From Rusavskia elegans (taxonomy: Eukaryota; Ascomycota; Lecanoromycetes; Teloschistales; Teloschistaceae): DNA of 64,000 nt. The stretch covers positions 310,001 to 374,000 of the forward strand of contig SAUG01000053.1 in the NCBI GenBank assembly GCA_011316305.1, written 5' to 3'. The notes beneath the pieces are model-generated. The model was given only the letters and a program-made list of their open reading frames with translations. It was not told where the DNA came from and did not search any database. The position numbers and the translations under genes are program-made. Each line of letters opens with the position of its first letter. Position 1 is the first letter of the stretch. Below are positions 33,200 to 43,746 of this stretch, piece after piece.

Positions 33200-34334
33200 T
33201 TTCCATATACTCGGGGAAAATAAGGAAACGGCAGGAAGCGCTGTACCCTTATGTGTGTCGCGAAGAAATTGTGCTGATAAGGGACCTGGGTATGCTTTTG
33301 AGGTCGTATGCAATTGGCGTTGACGTTGAAATTGCTTGCCTCGGGTAACGATAAGGTAGCTTCTGGATCTGAAACAGGAGCCGCGGGAAGATCTCGGCCC
33401 GGCCCGATTTTACACGTGGATTCGAAGCCTAGGTAAATTCATATCAATGATTTTACCAAGTGTCATGCCCTAACCTAACTACCAGCCAAAGTCATGAGGT
33501 ATTTGATATAGATCTTTGTACTATGCAAGGCGTAGTGATACACAGCAACTCGCGAGACCATTGTAAGCGACTGCAACTGGAACTAACGACAATCCTATTA
33601 TATACTCCACTGGAATTCTGAGAGAAAGACATGCCTTCGCTAGTACTTGGAGGCATGCAGGATGAGGTCTCTGTAAGAACTCGTGGTTAGTGTTTTTGTA
33701 TCTCGTGCGCTAGCAAGGTAGGATTTACCTCGACTATCACTCAGATCGGACGACCTGGGCAACAAAAATAAACTATGCACGTAATACCATACTGCTTTGG
33801 CTGTCTGCAGCATTATTTGCTTCACGGCGAGTTTCGCCTGCAAAGTCTGAAAGATCGCCACATAAGCAAGTGTCCCGATTCTCGATGGCGTGGTCATCTG
33901 GAAGACTTTTCAGTCATATCGTGAGCACACGCCATCTGGATTTGTGCTCGATAGAATCTCTCCAACCTGAGAAGACGAGCATGTGTCTTGCCCTCTAGAG
34001 CCTGGTGGCATATCGCTACTGGTGGCAAACGACGGCGAATGTCATGGGATTGCCTGAGCTGCGAGTTATTGGAGCTGAATATGTCTGAAAAGCTTCAGGT
34101 AAGGTCTATTAACGCACGTCCTAACCCTTATTAGTGAACAAGGACCATAGGTCACAACAGGTGAGCCTGTATTCCGACTCACAATGTATTCTGCTTTTTG
34201 AAGGACGACTGTTGTAGTGGTGCTTTGAGTCAAGTACCAGGTCTTTCATCATAGCCCAGCTTTCAAGTGTGATCAAAGCCTTTGACATCGCCTCGATGAT
34301 GTACGCCTCTGCTAGCGATTAATAGCGGTCGTCA
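33200..34334. other. Intergenic, CMS1 to SURF1
   Basis: About 1.1 kb. One 85-codon minus frame at 33640-33897 (MTTPSRIGTLAYVAIFQTLQ...) has a coding look and a possible intron (GTAAAT..CAG at 33728-33671), but splicing shifts it out of its own stop, so I do not call a gene. The rest shows no ORF, RNA or repeat. Confidence 0.4.
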
Positions 34335-35491
34335 TTACCAGCTTTTATTCTGCCGGATGCGCCGCGCTACTTCCGAGGGAGGCTTTCTGATGACCATCCA
34401 CAGCATAATCGTTGTTGCTGCTGACAGAGCATACCTAGACAAACACGTAATGAGCTTCATCGTCTCGAAGACATACTCTCCCGCGAATGGAATAAGGAAG
34501 ATTGATAAGGAACAAACTGACCAAGTGAAGATATACTGGGTATGGTTGTTGCGCAGATTGACTTCAGCTGGTCTGCCAATGGGAATCCCCTTTGCCTCTC
34601 GATCATAGGCTTTGAGTAAGTCGGGACCTGTGAAGAGTATAGTTAGTTAGGAGCTCAAAAGCGTAGGAGACATGGCAGTAAATTACTCATGGTCTCCTCG
34701 ATCCACACCGCCTCGCTTCCCGTCAGTTCCGCCATTTGCTTGACATCTGGAAAGTAAAATTGGCCAAGATCTGGACGATTATCCGGCGTAAACACGTTCT
34801 TCTGCCAGGGTTCGCGTAGAAGTCCTTCGACTATGACCAGCCCTTGGGGAAGTCCTTCTCCCCTGTCGGCCTGCGCCTTCTTGTTCCGGGGTATCCAACC
34901 TCGATTCACTAGGACAGTCGAACCACCATCACCTCGCTTGAGCGGCGTCACCACGAGATAGCCATCATTGCCATCGTGGATACGAGGCCCAATCAGCATT
35001 TCTTGTTCATGACATAGGTGTCCGGTCGTGTAAACTTTGCGGTAATCGAAATCTTTGATTGCTTCCGGATCGATGCGAGGAGGCAAAGGTAGAGGAGGTT
35101 TGATGAGACGATCTTCGAATCTCGCTATCAATTCCGTTTTCCAACCCAGCCTAAACACCTGCCATGTTCCTAGAGCAAATGCAGTGATGGGTATCAAGGC
35201 TAGCAATAAAGTGGGATCAGAAACGGAACAACCACGACAGACAAGAGCAGAATTACCAAGTATGATGATTCCAGGTCCATGTCTCTTACCAGTCTTGACA
35301 AGATCTGGGGAGTTGTCGACGATGGAAGTGAAATCAGCCCCGTCTGCTGGACTGTGTGCGAATCGTCTGACGCCGAAACCCCCCCAGCTGCACCGCGGAA
35401 ATGGGGCGTTACGAAGAGCTCCTGCGGTGGTCCTATAGCTGGATGCAACGGATAGACGTGTACAGCGTACTATGTGGCTCGTCAAAGACAT
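34335..35491 (-). CDS. shy1: SURF1/Shy1 cytochrome oxidase assembly factor
   Basis: Inner-membrane factor for haem a insertion and early assembly of Cox1 in complex IV. Exons 35491-35257, 35199-34687, 34627-34522 and 34434-34335 give 317 aa. Seen: an Arg-rich presequence (VRCTRLSVASSYRTTAGALR), first membrane segment ALIPITAFALGTWQVFRLGW, GHLCHEQEMLIGPR, VLVNRGWIPRNKK, NLRNNHTQYIFTWYALS and the second membrane segment at the end. The first intron (35256-35200) is exactly 57 nt and has no stop in frame. Divergent from the UBX gene, 196 bp apart. Confidence 0.93.
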
Positions 35492-35687
35492 CAGACAGGT
35501 GTGCAACAGAAATGTATGGACGTCGCCGGTGTTTCGAGTTCGAGGTTCTCTGTAGAGGGGTCCCGGTGGAATTGAGCGGTACAAATCGACATCGAGCGGG
35601 ACCAATCACCGTACAATATCTCCATTCTTCCTCCTCGCACATATTTCACTTTTAGCTTCTCGGGTTTCACCGTTGACAGGATAAAGA

Positions 35688-37350
35688 ATGTTCTTCGACG
35701 GAGATTTGCAAGCTGGTATCAGCCAGGCTTTACGAGACTCGCAGCCGGTAGCTTGCTTCGTCTTAGGTAACAAGGAATTATCAAATTCTGAAGGCTCTGA
35801 CACTTATTCGGTTTTGCCCGGACAGATGACGGCGAGCAGAGCAGGCTGTGGGAAGAATCCTTCTTGATTCAGCATGAGGTTTGCTCTTTGACCCAGCATA
35901 TTTGGACCAGCTGATCTGGGTCTTCATTAGATTGTGGGCCTGCTTAGTGAAAAAGCGGTCGCTCTTCGAATAAGAGCAGGCTCGCAGGAAGCGGGATATC
36001 TTGCTGCATATTTCCCTGTCTCAAACTTTCCTACTATGGTCATCATATAGTACGTCCCTTTACCAGTTATCCTCCAAAAAGTAGGACGACTGATGCATCG
36101 CCTACAGCAACGGCCAACTGATCACCCACCTCCAAGCTGGGGTAGAATATGATGCCTTCAGGAACGCCATATTTGGAGCGGTATCGCAGGATCAACAGAA
36201 AAGCCACTCTGATGTTCCACCCAGGCCTCGCGACTCCACAAGCCCCAGCTCTCCCCCAGAATCGTCGGCTTCTCCACAGCAAGAGACCGCGACTTCAACA
36301 GCCGTACCCTCGACATATCCACAACAAGAGTCCACGACCTTGACACCAGGTTCCTCGTCCCTACAGCAAGTGATGGAAGATCGCCGAAAGCGTTTGGAGG
36401 CTGACAAAGCAGCGAAGGATGCGGCCGAAAAAGAGCAGCGGAAGAGTATCGCACAAGCTCGACGAGAGGCTGCAAGTGCTAGTAATAGCAAGCCGGGAGA
36501 CCCCGTATCGAACCAGTCACTATACGCTCAACAGCAGCGCAAACGAAAGCTAGAAGCCAAGGCCGAGAGGGAACGAATCTTGAGGGAAATTGAGAACGAC
36601 AAGGCGGCAAGGAAGGAGAAGGAAGCACAACGGCGCGCGCTAGCTAGGGCAGAGGCAGCAGATGCGGACAGAGAGACTGAACCAACCGATGCTAAACCTC
36701 CTCAACACTGGGCAGCTTCTGGGCAACAATGTTCTTTGCAGATTCGGCTCTTTAACGGCCTCACCATTCGTGGGAAATTCGCGCCTCAGGAAACGCTGAG
36801 CAAGAATGTTCGTACATGGATAGCGGAACAGAGAACGGACGGAGATACTCCGTTTACTTTGAAGCAAATCGTGGCGCCTTCACCAAGCAGGACGATAACC
36901 ATATCGGAAGAGGAGCAGAGCTTGCAATCACTGGGGCTCCTGCCAAGCGCAACGCTGGTGATGGTACCCATACAAGGGTACACGAATGCATATACCAGCG
37001 ATCAAGGTATCGTAGGCAAAGCTGTAACCATGGGCTACAACGCAGCGTCCGCAGGTGGGAACATGGTTGCAGGGGCATTGGGAGCCGTCTTGGGATTTGG
37101 CCGCGCTACAGCCGAGTCCGAACAGGCCAGCGCCCCTGATGCTTCGAATGCGACTTCTGGACCAGTACGAGCCAGCGAAGGTACAAGGTTTCGAACCTTG
37201 AGGCCAAGAGAAGACGCAGATCATCAGCTTTACAACGGCAACCAGGTACGGAAAGCACTCCATCAACGTCTAATATTACTTGCCTTGAACTAACGTTAGC
37301 AGCTCAATTTCGAACCGCGGCCAAAGGACGACGACGAGGACGAAAGGTAG
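35688..37350 (+). CDS. UBX domain protein (Cdc48 adaptor type)
   Basis: Ubx-domain protein of the UBXN4/Ubx7-like group, presumed Cdc48/p97 cofactor in ER-associated degradation. Exons 35688-35766, 35826-35878, 35931-36049, 36108-37245 and 37303-37350 give 478 aa. Seen: a thioredoxin/UAS-like N-terminus (MFFDGDLQAGISQALRDSQP; residues 1-115), a disordered linker, a charged coiled coil (RKRKLEAKAERERILREIEN, about 215-270), and the UBX fold (about 295-375; LQIRLFNGLTIRGKF, LSKNVRTWI, LPSATLVMVPI). A Gly/Ala-rich hydrophobic piece follows. The last exon may start 3 nt earlier because two AG sites are adjacent. Confidence 0.9.
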
Positions 37351-37641
37351 CAGGGAAACAGGGTCAAAAAATCAGAAGTCCGTTGAGCGAGGCGTCGGGG
37401 TTTTTTAGAGTGGTGCCGCCACTGTGCTGAGGATGCACGAAGACAAATTTCAAATGGATTTGCTACAATTTGGAAGAGAGGAGAGGCTCGGCAGATCACC
37501 TAGTAAACTAATTCCGGCTGGCCATTCCAGCTCTGAACTCTGTACACCATCTGAATGCTGCCCGCAATGCTCTCTCGACGTTTTTCTTGAAGTATTGAAG
37601 TCACGAGCCGGGTCGACGAAGTACAATGACGGGTGGAATCC

Positions 37642-38235
37642 TCAGTAGTTGCTGGCAGCGGATTGACATGCTTTCTGTGCACAAAGAATCAACAACCCGT
37701 GCAACATCACGATACTCTTCGATGACTTACCAGTTGATCAAGATACCAGCCACAAATTTGCATGTTGCCTCCGTTCTCATCCAAGCACTTGGTGAAACTT
37801 TTGGCATCCGTTTCGCAACTCCTCGGACCCCAGCTGTTGTTTTGATAACCGTTCTCGGTGGCCTGGGAAGCCATAGTGTTGTCCGCTTGCTGAGTCTCTG
37901 CAGCTTGCGAGCTGGAGCCGCCACCGAAGAATCCCCCAATAGCATGTCCGATGGACGAGCCTACGGCAACACCACTTTGGGGCAAATCAGCGTTTGTCTG
38001 TCGGTACCTGAACACAGCCGTCGTGGACTTACGCTGCGGTGGAAGCCATCTGGCCGAACAGACCAGGGCTTTGTTGTTGTTGTCCAGCTCCAGTAGGAGC
38101 ACCGGGTTTCTGGGCATTTCTGGGTGGATAGGCGGCGGTGCTTGATGGACGAATAGGTTGCTGTTGTGTTGGCGCTGTTGGTCGCTTAGGAGCAACAGCT
38201 GGTCGTGCAGGAGCACTACGACGCTGACGAGGCAT
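37642..38235 (-). CDS. mix17: Twin CX9C mitochondrial protein (Mix17/CHCHD2-10)
   Basis: Intermembrane-space protein imported by Mia40, the fungal relative of CHCHD2/CHCHD10. Exons 38235-38033, 37974-37731 and 37674-37642 (33 nt) give 159 aa. Seen: MPRQRRSAPARPAVAPKRP, the shared core SPGLFGQMASTAAGVAVGSS, IGHAIGGFFGGG, and a twin CX9C motif: C-ETDAKSFTK-C and C-GWYLDQLKA-C. The end is ACQSAASNY. The function of the family is respiratory-complex and cristae maintenance. The small last exon carries the final cysteine and so is essential for the fold. Confidence 0.93.
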
Positions 38236-38983
38236 GGTGGTTGTTGTAGAATGTGTACTGCGTTGAGAAGGGGTCTTTCGCTATCGAAGGATGAGCACCT
38301 GGCGAACGGGCAAGAATAGTTAGAATACCTTAGAAGTAAGAGTGGTTCGAGCTACCTTAGTCATGCGAGCTGTGATTGGAGGCATTTTATTACTGGCGCT
38401 ATTTGGGTAAAAAACTCACTAGCCCCCAAGGCTCGTTTCGATTCGATTGACGTCATCATCAGACAGCTTGCTGTCTTGTCATTGGGTCACTTGGGTCAGT
38501 TCTGGGAGCTGATTATCTTAAAGGAATCATCTGTTTCACTATTGTGAGATTCTCAACAACCCTTCCCAAGATTGATGTTGCCATCCATGGAAAATGGCAC
38601 TTGCATTACTGCCTTCAGAATAGTCTGCCTTTCAACTTCCATATGAGCTTGCTTCGGGCATCGTGAGATACGAGATTCACAGTCCTCGGTCTCCAGGTCG
38701 TGATCATTGAGCTCTGAAATTCCTTCGTCTGCTCTTCTATTCCTATAGAGACAGAATAAGGCTTGTTCGTGATCAGACAAGGGAGAGTTCTCATTCAGGA
38801 TTCTCCGGCTGGTTGGACGCATGGTCCGGATGATGTCTCTTCCTTTTTCGCCGCTTTTCGCCCTTTCCTGAGGCATCTACGGTGCCAGTAGGTTCAGAAG
38901 TGGTGACAGGTGATGAGGAATAACTGGGTGCATCCCCCATCAAAGTTGATACGGTTTTATCTCCTGGTTGAGGAGTCAGCCAT
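38236..38983. other. Intergenic, Mix17 to Rrp47, with possible lost tail
   Basis: About 750 bp. Between 38791 and 38983, on the minus strand, a frame one base off Rrp47 reads NRWLTPQPGDKTVSTL, then KGEKRRKRKRHH and stops at 38791. This resembles a basic Rrp47 C-terminus; see the finding. The rest (38236-38790) holds the divergent-looking promoter of Mix17 and no other feature. Confidence 0.45.
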
Positions 38984-39882
38984 CTATTGAAACACCGCCG
39001 ATTCTGGTCCACCTTGGTGCATTTGTTCCTTTGAACTGTCCAGTCCAAGCTTTGCTTTTTTGCTGGCTCGCTTATCATGGCCAGCCAAGGCTCGCTTCCC
39101 AGGACACTGTGAATTCTTGATGACAGGCATATCTAAAGATCAGGCAATGTCAGAGCGAGAGTCAGACTTCCGTCCTTGCTTTGAGCTTACCATCGCTTGT
39201 TGTTAAAGTCTGGACCTGAAGTTGTCCGCGATGCTGCTGCTCGTCATTCTGGTTCGCATTATGCTGGTTATTTCCCTTGAGAAACAATGTTAGGTTGGAC
39301 AATTCCAGGCAATCAAAACTGTAGATTGAAAGAATCAAAACAGATAATGGACGGCCGTTGGTCCATACTGATTCCGTATTATATATGTGTGACTTGAATC
39401 CCCTCGACCTTATCGGTCGAGGCACAATACAAGACCAAGGTCTGCGGCCGGAGGATTGCGATTGGTATCAAATGAAGTGCTTACCAAAGCGTGCGTGATA
39501 ATCCTCCCAGCAGCGGCTTTGTCAAGACTGAGGTTCTCTCGCCTGGAGCCCATCTTCTCGACGTCTTCAACTTTTTGAAAGTATTGCTTGACCCTCGTCA
39601 ATTCTCTGAACACAGCATGCTCCCTGGCATCGATGCCATTGAGCCGTAGATATGCTGCCGCAATCAACTTCCATCCTATCCAAACGAGCAAGAAGACCAA
39701 CAGAACAAAATTGATTCTATAGCATAAGTGACAAGGATGTAAAGTTGAGCCTTGTCGAGGAGTGGAAGTTTAGACGCTGCGTCGCCCAGTGCATGCTTGG
39801 TCACTGGCGCTAGGGTCTCCTCAAGCTCATCGATATCATCATCGAGGACCTCCAAAAGGGACATCAGATCCGTGGTATCCAT
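38984..39882 (-). CDS. lrp1: Exosome cofactor Rrp47/C1D
   Basis: C1D-family nuclear RNA-binding cofactor of the exosome nuclease Rrp6. Exons 39882-39702, 39654-39485, 39275-39191 and 39132-38984 give 194 aa. Seen: the Sas10/C1D domain, MDTTDLMSLLEVLDDDIDEL, LPLLDKAQLYILVTYAIESI, YLRLNGIDAREHAVFRELTR, RVKQYFQKVEDVEK and DKAAAGRIITHAL. Intron 2 is 209 nt, long for this window. The frame ends at 38984 after SKKAKLGLDSS..AVFQ, but a basic tail in another frame continues, suggesting a frameshift or an assembly error. A start at 39888 (MIMD) would add two residues. Confidence 0.88.
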
Positions 39883-40214
39883 GATCATCGATTAAAGCCA
39901 TCTGAGTTTGTCTGTACTGCTGCTCACCATGCAAGACTCATAAGGTAGCCATGGGAAAACCCTTTTCACTTATCAGAACATTAGCGGCGTTCGGAAAATT
40001 ACTACTTTAGGCAAGGTACCTTACGCTGTTCTCTGGTCGCGAACAGTACCAAATTTATTCGAAGTGATGAGGTAGTCCACAGGTCTTGTTTCCCCAGCGT
40101 GTATGTGCATTGTACATACCTTGTTGTTGCCCAGGAATTCACGGCACATATTCATGCTAGGACTAGGTATTCTCGTTCCGGTACTAAAGGAAGAGCTCGT
40201 CGGCGTCTGCGAAC

Positions 40215-41678
40215 TTGACCAAACAAACTTATCACTCTTACCCAAAACGTTCGAGACCAAAGACATCCCACGACGCCTGGAAATTTTTCAACCTGTCGCT
40301 GTGTGCACCTTCCAGGCCACTCTACTGGGCCGTGGCTAGGGTTGTCTTACATCGCCCGTTATGGCTCCGTAGCACAATTCGTGGAGACTCCGAACTTGAG
40401 CGGAACTCCTTTACAAACCATGGGCGCCGCCGATACTGGTGGTCCGCGCAGAACACTTCCGACGTTGAACTCGAAGCCACCAGGAGCCGAGCAAACGACT
40501 CTGATCCCCCGGAGGCGTCACCATTGGCACAGTACAGACTTGCGCAGCGCTGTACGATCAAGGCCCCCCGCCCCATCTACATCCTGGGACCTGGCAGCAT
40601 AGGAGGCTTTGTAGCCCATTCCTTAGCCAGCCTTCCTGACCCTCCCTCAATCACATTACTATTGTACAGCCAGAAGCAACTGTCCGACTGGTACAATCAA
40701 GGACAGTCAATCAAGCTCACTACTCACGGCCTAGTGGATACGAAGCTGGGATTCGGGGTTGAAAGCGTCCGTCGACCCGCTACTACAACAGAACACTCAT
40801 CGACGGATGATCTGCCGCCCCTGCGTTCAGGTCCTTCTGAGGAGCCTATCATTCTCAATCTCATTGTGTCTGTCAAAGCATACAACACGGTCGATGCGTT
40901 GAAGCGGGTTGCTCATCGGCTCAGGCCCGAGTCGTCGATACTCTTCATTCAGAATGGTATGGGAATCATAGAAGAAGTGAATCAACGGGTCTTTCCAGAT
41001 CCTGCACAACGCCCTCAGTATCTGCTTGGAGTCATCAGTCATGGGGTTTATTCGGTGAAGCCATTTGAGTTTGTACATGCTGGTGCTGGTACCGTAGCAA
41101 TGGCCATTATTCCCCGAAACATCGAGGAAATCAAGCCAACCTTCGTGCCATCGGCTTTATATTTGCTTAGAACATTGACGAGGAGTCCGGTATTGTCTGC
41201 AGTCGGATTTTCTCCCACCGATCTTTTACAGCTACAACTTGAGAAGCTCGTGGTCAATGCCATAATCAACCCGTTGACCGCCCTTTATGATTGTCGGAAT
41301 GGGGGTTTGCTTCATCAATCTTCGATATCCCGGGTCATTCGCCTGTTGCTCGCCGAGATAAGCCTTGTCATCAAGTCGCTGCCAGAGCTGCAGGGGGTAC
41401 CTAACGTTAATATCCGTTTCGATATTCGACGTCTTGAAGGTGAAGTCTTTGGTATTGCTACCAAGACCGCGGCGAACAGAAGTTCAACTTTGCAGGACAT
41501 TAGACGCGGCAAACCTACGGAAATGGAATACATCACTGGCTACATCGTGCGGCGTGGCGAGGAAGTCGGGATCCAGTGCGTCATGAACTACATGATTAAG
41601 CACATGGTTCTAGCCAAGCAACGGATGAGAGAAGAAAGTCGAAATCTGCTGCCAGTTGAAAGGAATGATATTGGTTGA
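40215..41678 (+). CDS. Ketopantoate-reductase-like (ApbA/PanE) protein
   Basis: NADP-dependent 2-dehydropantoate 2-reductase-like enzyme; true family members make pantoate for coenzyme A, and some fungal relatives act in mitochondria. Seen: the Rossmann motif YILGPGSIGGFVAHSL, LIVSVKAYNTVDALKRVAHR, ILFIQNGMGIIEEVNQ (the NGxG loop), LLGVISHGVYSVKPFEFVHA, and the C-terminal domain with LEKLVVNAIINPLTALYDCR (Lys and Asn catalytic positions) and RRGEEVGIQCVMNYMIK. The 5' end is unsolved: no ATG lies in this frame between the stop at 40164 and the Rossmann motif, so a first exon or a non-ATG start must be missing. The firm part is about 40530-41678. Confidence 0.85.
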   Translation: MTKQTYHSYPKRSRPKTSHDAWKFFNLSLCAPSRPLYWAVARVVLHRPLWLRSTIRGDSELERNSFTNHGRRRYWWSAQNTSDVELEATRSRANDSDPPEASPLAQYRLAQRCTIKAPRPIYILGPGSIGGFVAHSLASLPDPPSITLLLYSQKQLSDWYNQGQSIKLTTHGLVDTKLGFGVESVRRPATTTEHSSTDDLPPLRSGPSEEPIILNLIVSVKAYNTVDALKRVAHRLRPESSILFIQNGMGIIEEVNQRVFPDPAQRPQYLLGVISHGVYSVKPFEFVHAGAGTVAMAIIPRNIEEIKPTFVPSALYLLRTLTRSPVLSAVGFSPTDLLQLQLEKLVVNAIINPLTALYDCRNGGLLHQSSISRVIRLLLAEISLVIKSLPELQGVPNVNIRFDIRRLEGEVFGIATKTAANRSSTLQDIRRGKPTEMEYITGYIVRRGEEVGIQCVMNYMIKHMVLAKQRMREESRNLLPVERNDIG

Positions 41679-41736
41679 TGGCAAGAACCTCGTAGGCTGG
41701 TACATCTTCGCCAGCTTAACCTATGGTTGAAAACAT

Positions 41737-41804
41737 GTGTTTCTATCTTACAACGATTAGTTGCAATAAGGTGTTGCTATCTTTCAACGATCAGTTGCAA
41801 TAAG
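41737..41804. repeat. 34-bp direct tandem duplication
   Basis: Two adjacent copies, 41737-41770 and 41771-41804, differing at 3 of 34 positions. Both end AGTTGCAATAAG. They lie at the left edge of dispersed repeat copy B; the TTGCAA in the unit matches the GATTGCAAC start of copy A. Confidence 0.85.
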
Positions 41805-41985
41805 GTGCGTACAAGAGTCGGTAACTCGATATGGTCCTTGCTTCTAACGATTGCTTAGATGTCGCTGTAAAGCTCCTACGAGTGTAGAACCAGTGTCATA
41901 GTACCGTGGTATTGATATGGCATGGTACCAGGTTCTTAAAGGTTTATCTGTTGTTTGGTGGTTGCTGCGTGGCCCTCATCGAAGC
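41791..41985. repeat. Diverged dispersed repeat, copy B
   Basis: Same landmarks and order as copy A: CAGTTGCAA, CGGTAACTCGAT, CTAACGATTGCTTAGAT, CTGTAAAGCT, CCGTGGTA, AGGTTCTTAAA and GTGGTTGCTGCGTGG. It shares the exact 18-base word TTCTAACGATTGCTTAGA with copy C. In the minus sense the frame that is open in copy A is broken by a stop (LYSDI, stop, AIVRSKDHIELP). It abuts the stop codon of the SETD3-like gene at 41998. Confidence 0.55.
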
Positions 41986-41997
41986 TGACATCTGACA

Positions 41998-43532
41998 CTA
42001 TGAGCCAGTTGCTGGTCCCTTCGCTGCCCGCTGCAGCAAAGCTCGGATTTGTTTCCATCGTTGGACAAGAACCCGACAAGATCTGTGAGAAGTCGAAGAC
42101 GAGGCTTCGACGGAACTTTGCAACCGTTCCAAAGCATCCTCGGCTTCTTGAAGGTACGGTTCAAGTACTTGGCTTGCGATGAGCGCTTGGGCCTTATGTT
42201 CGTGTCCGGTGTTATCAAAGTTTCGACCAGCAACAAAGTCGTTCCATAAATCTTCCGAGAGCAGTTGCGCACAAGTGGCTACTTGCGTCCGGTAACAGAC
42301 ACCATCGTGGTTCAGAAAGTAACCGCTGGCAAAGTGTGAGCCCCGAACTTAAAGACACTCTGCTCTATACATCAACCTACCCAAGATACCCAGCCCGTTG
42401 CAGCTGCTCCTCTACTGGCGTATTGACCAAATGCGTCATGAGGCAATGATCGACTGGCGTGGAATCCCAGCGATTACTGTTGAGGACAAACCCATCTATT
42501 GCCTCAGAGATCAGCCAGCTAGTCAGCAAAGAGCCCTAACCAACGCTTACACTCAACGAGAAGGAAATCGTTGCTGTGTCGGCCATAGGACACATACACT
42601 TCATCACCAGCATCTGGTCGTTCCATAGATCAGCCTTAACGCGGAAGATGGGACTGGTCTACGGTACCGTAGGTTTTGTCTGTGGTGACGGTGTATCCAG
42701 TATCAGCATAATGTACGTTGCACTATTCAATCAGCATCTATTTCGATTTTAGAAGTCAAGCACCCTACTCCGGTATCGTTATGATTGAAGAGATCTATGA
42801 AGGGGCACATGACAATACGGTCATCCCGGGGAGGATGAATCTTGACGTCGGGCATTTCGAAGTAAAAGGTCCGCGTATTGACAAGGAGCCAATAATGTAC
42901 ATATCTTTCAAACGACATGTTGGGCAGAGCTTCTCCTACTTTTTCCCAGTCTGCTTTGAGCCTTTTCCGTTGTTTCTGCAGGAGGCCCAAATTCGGATTT
43001 GCCTCGAGAAATCCATCCAAGGAGTCCGCTGAAGAATGATCTATTGCTGATGGGAAGGGTAGGTCACAATCGTGATGGGTGGTAATCTCGTCGAGCCAAT
43101 CTTCGGTCAAAGCAGTCATCCGATGTTGGCGCCAACATATAGGCATGGACTCTCTGAAATCATCGAGCGTCGGCCATGTGGAAGCCCAGGGAGCAAAGGC
43201 TGTCTTTTCGAGATTACTTGATGCTAAGAACGAAGCCAAAAGACCCTGGGTTGTGATTTGCTTATGCTTTTTCCGGAAAGCTCTCGGAACAGTGTTGATA
43301 GTGACAAGAGCTGGGAAGGGAACATGGACTAGCTCTTCCCCAGCCTATTGAAAGAGTCAGTCTATATGTGTTGCTATGGACTCGGTCGACATGTTATTAC
43401 TTCCAACCGGCGCTGGGCCACAATGCCTAAGCCGCTGTTGGGAATCTCGCAATAATCGATGCCATTGGTAGTGATGCCCTGGGCTGCAGACCATGATCTA
43501 AAGGATGCTGCTGTCTTCTCCGGTTTGTTCAT
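41998..43532 (-). CDS. SETD3/Rubisco-LSMT-like SET methyltransferase
   Basis: Protein lysine or histidine methyltransferase with a split SET domain (the class of yeast Rkm enzymes and animal SETD3). Exons 43532-43401, 43344-42769, 42722-42668, 42613-42551, 42495-42381 and 42325-41998 give 422 aa. Seen: SWSAAQGITTNGIDYCEIPN, GLGIVAQRRLEAGEELVHVP, FIDLFNHNDTGC (substrate/AdoMet region), YDAGDEVYVSYGRHSNDFLL, then YGFVLNSNRWD and a helical Rubisco-LSMT C-terminal domain ending ALLQRAAKGPATGS. Substrate unknown. Divergent from COQ4 with 214 bp between start codons. Confidence 0.9.
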
Positions 43533-43746
43533 GTCAGTATATGTGGGAGATTGACAAGGAATTCAATGTTCCGGTAACCTCTGTCATCGGCACATAATAA
43601 TCCAGTCTCAAATTATGGATTCGGCTTCCCGAAGCAGGTGACGTCGAATTCCAACCTGCTTCTTGAAGAAAGGTTGCCAAGACCTGTGAAGACGCACCTT
43701 TTCTACTCCGAGTTGCGCAGTCGCTCAGACTTCTAATAGGGCAAAC

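Larger units (their letters stand above)
41679..41997. other. Intergenic with tandem and dispersed repeat
   Basis: About 320 bp between convergent genes, filled largely by a 34-bp tandem duplication (41737-41804) and copy B of the dispersed repeat, both listed separately. Confidence 0.6.

Noticed and set aside
33640..33897. 85-codon minus frame beginning MTTPSRIGTLAYVAIF.
   Set aside because: It looks coding, but the visible intron is not a multiple of three and shifts the frame away from its stop; no homologue known to me.
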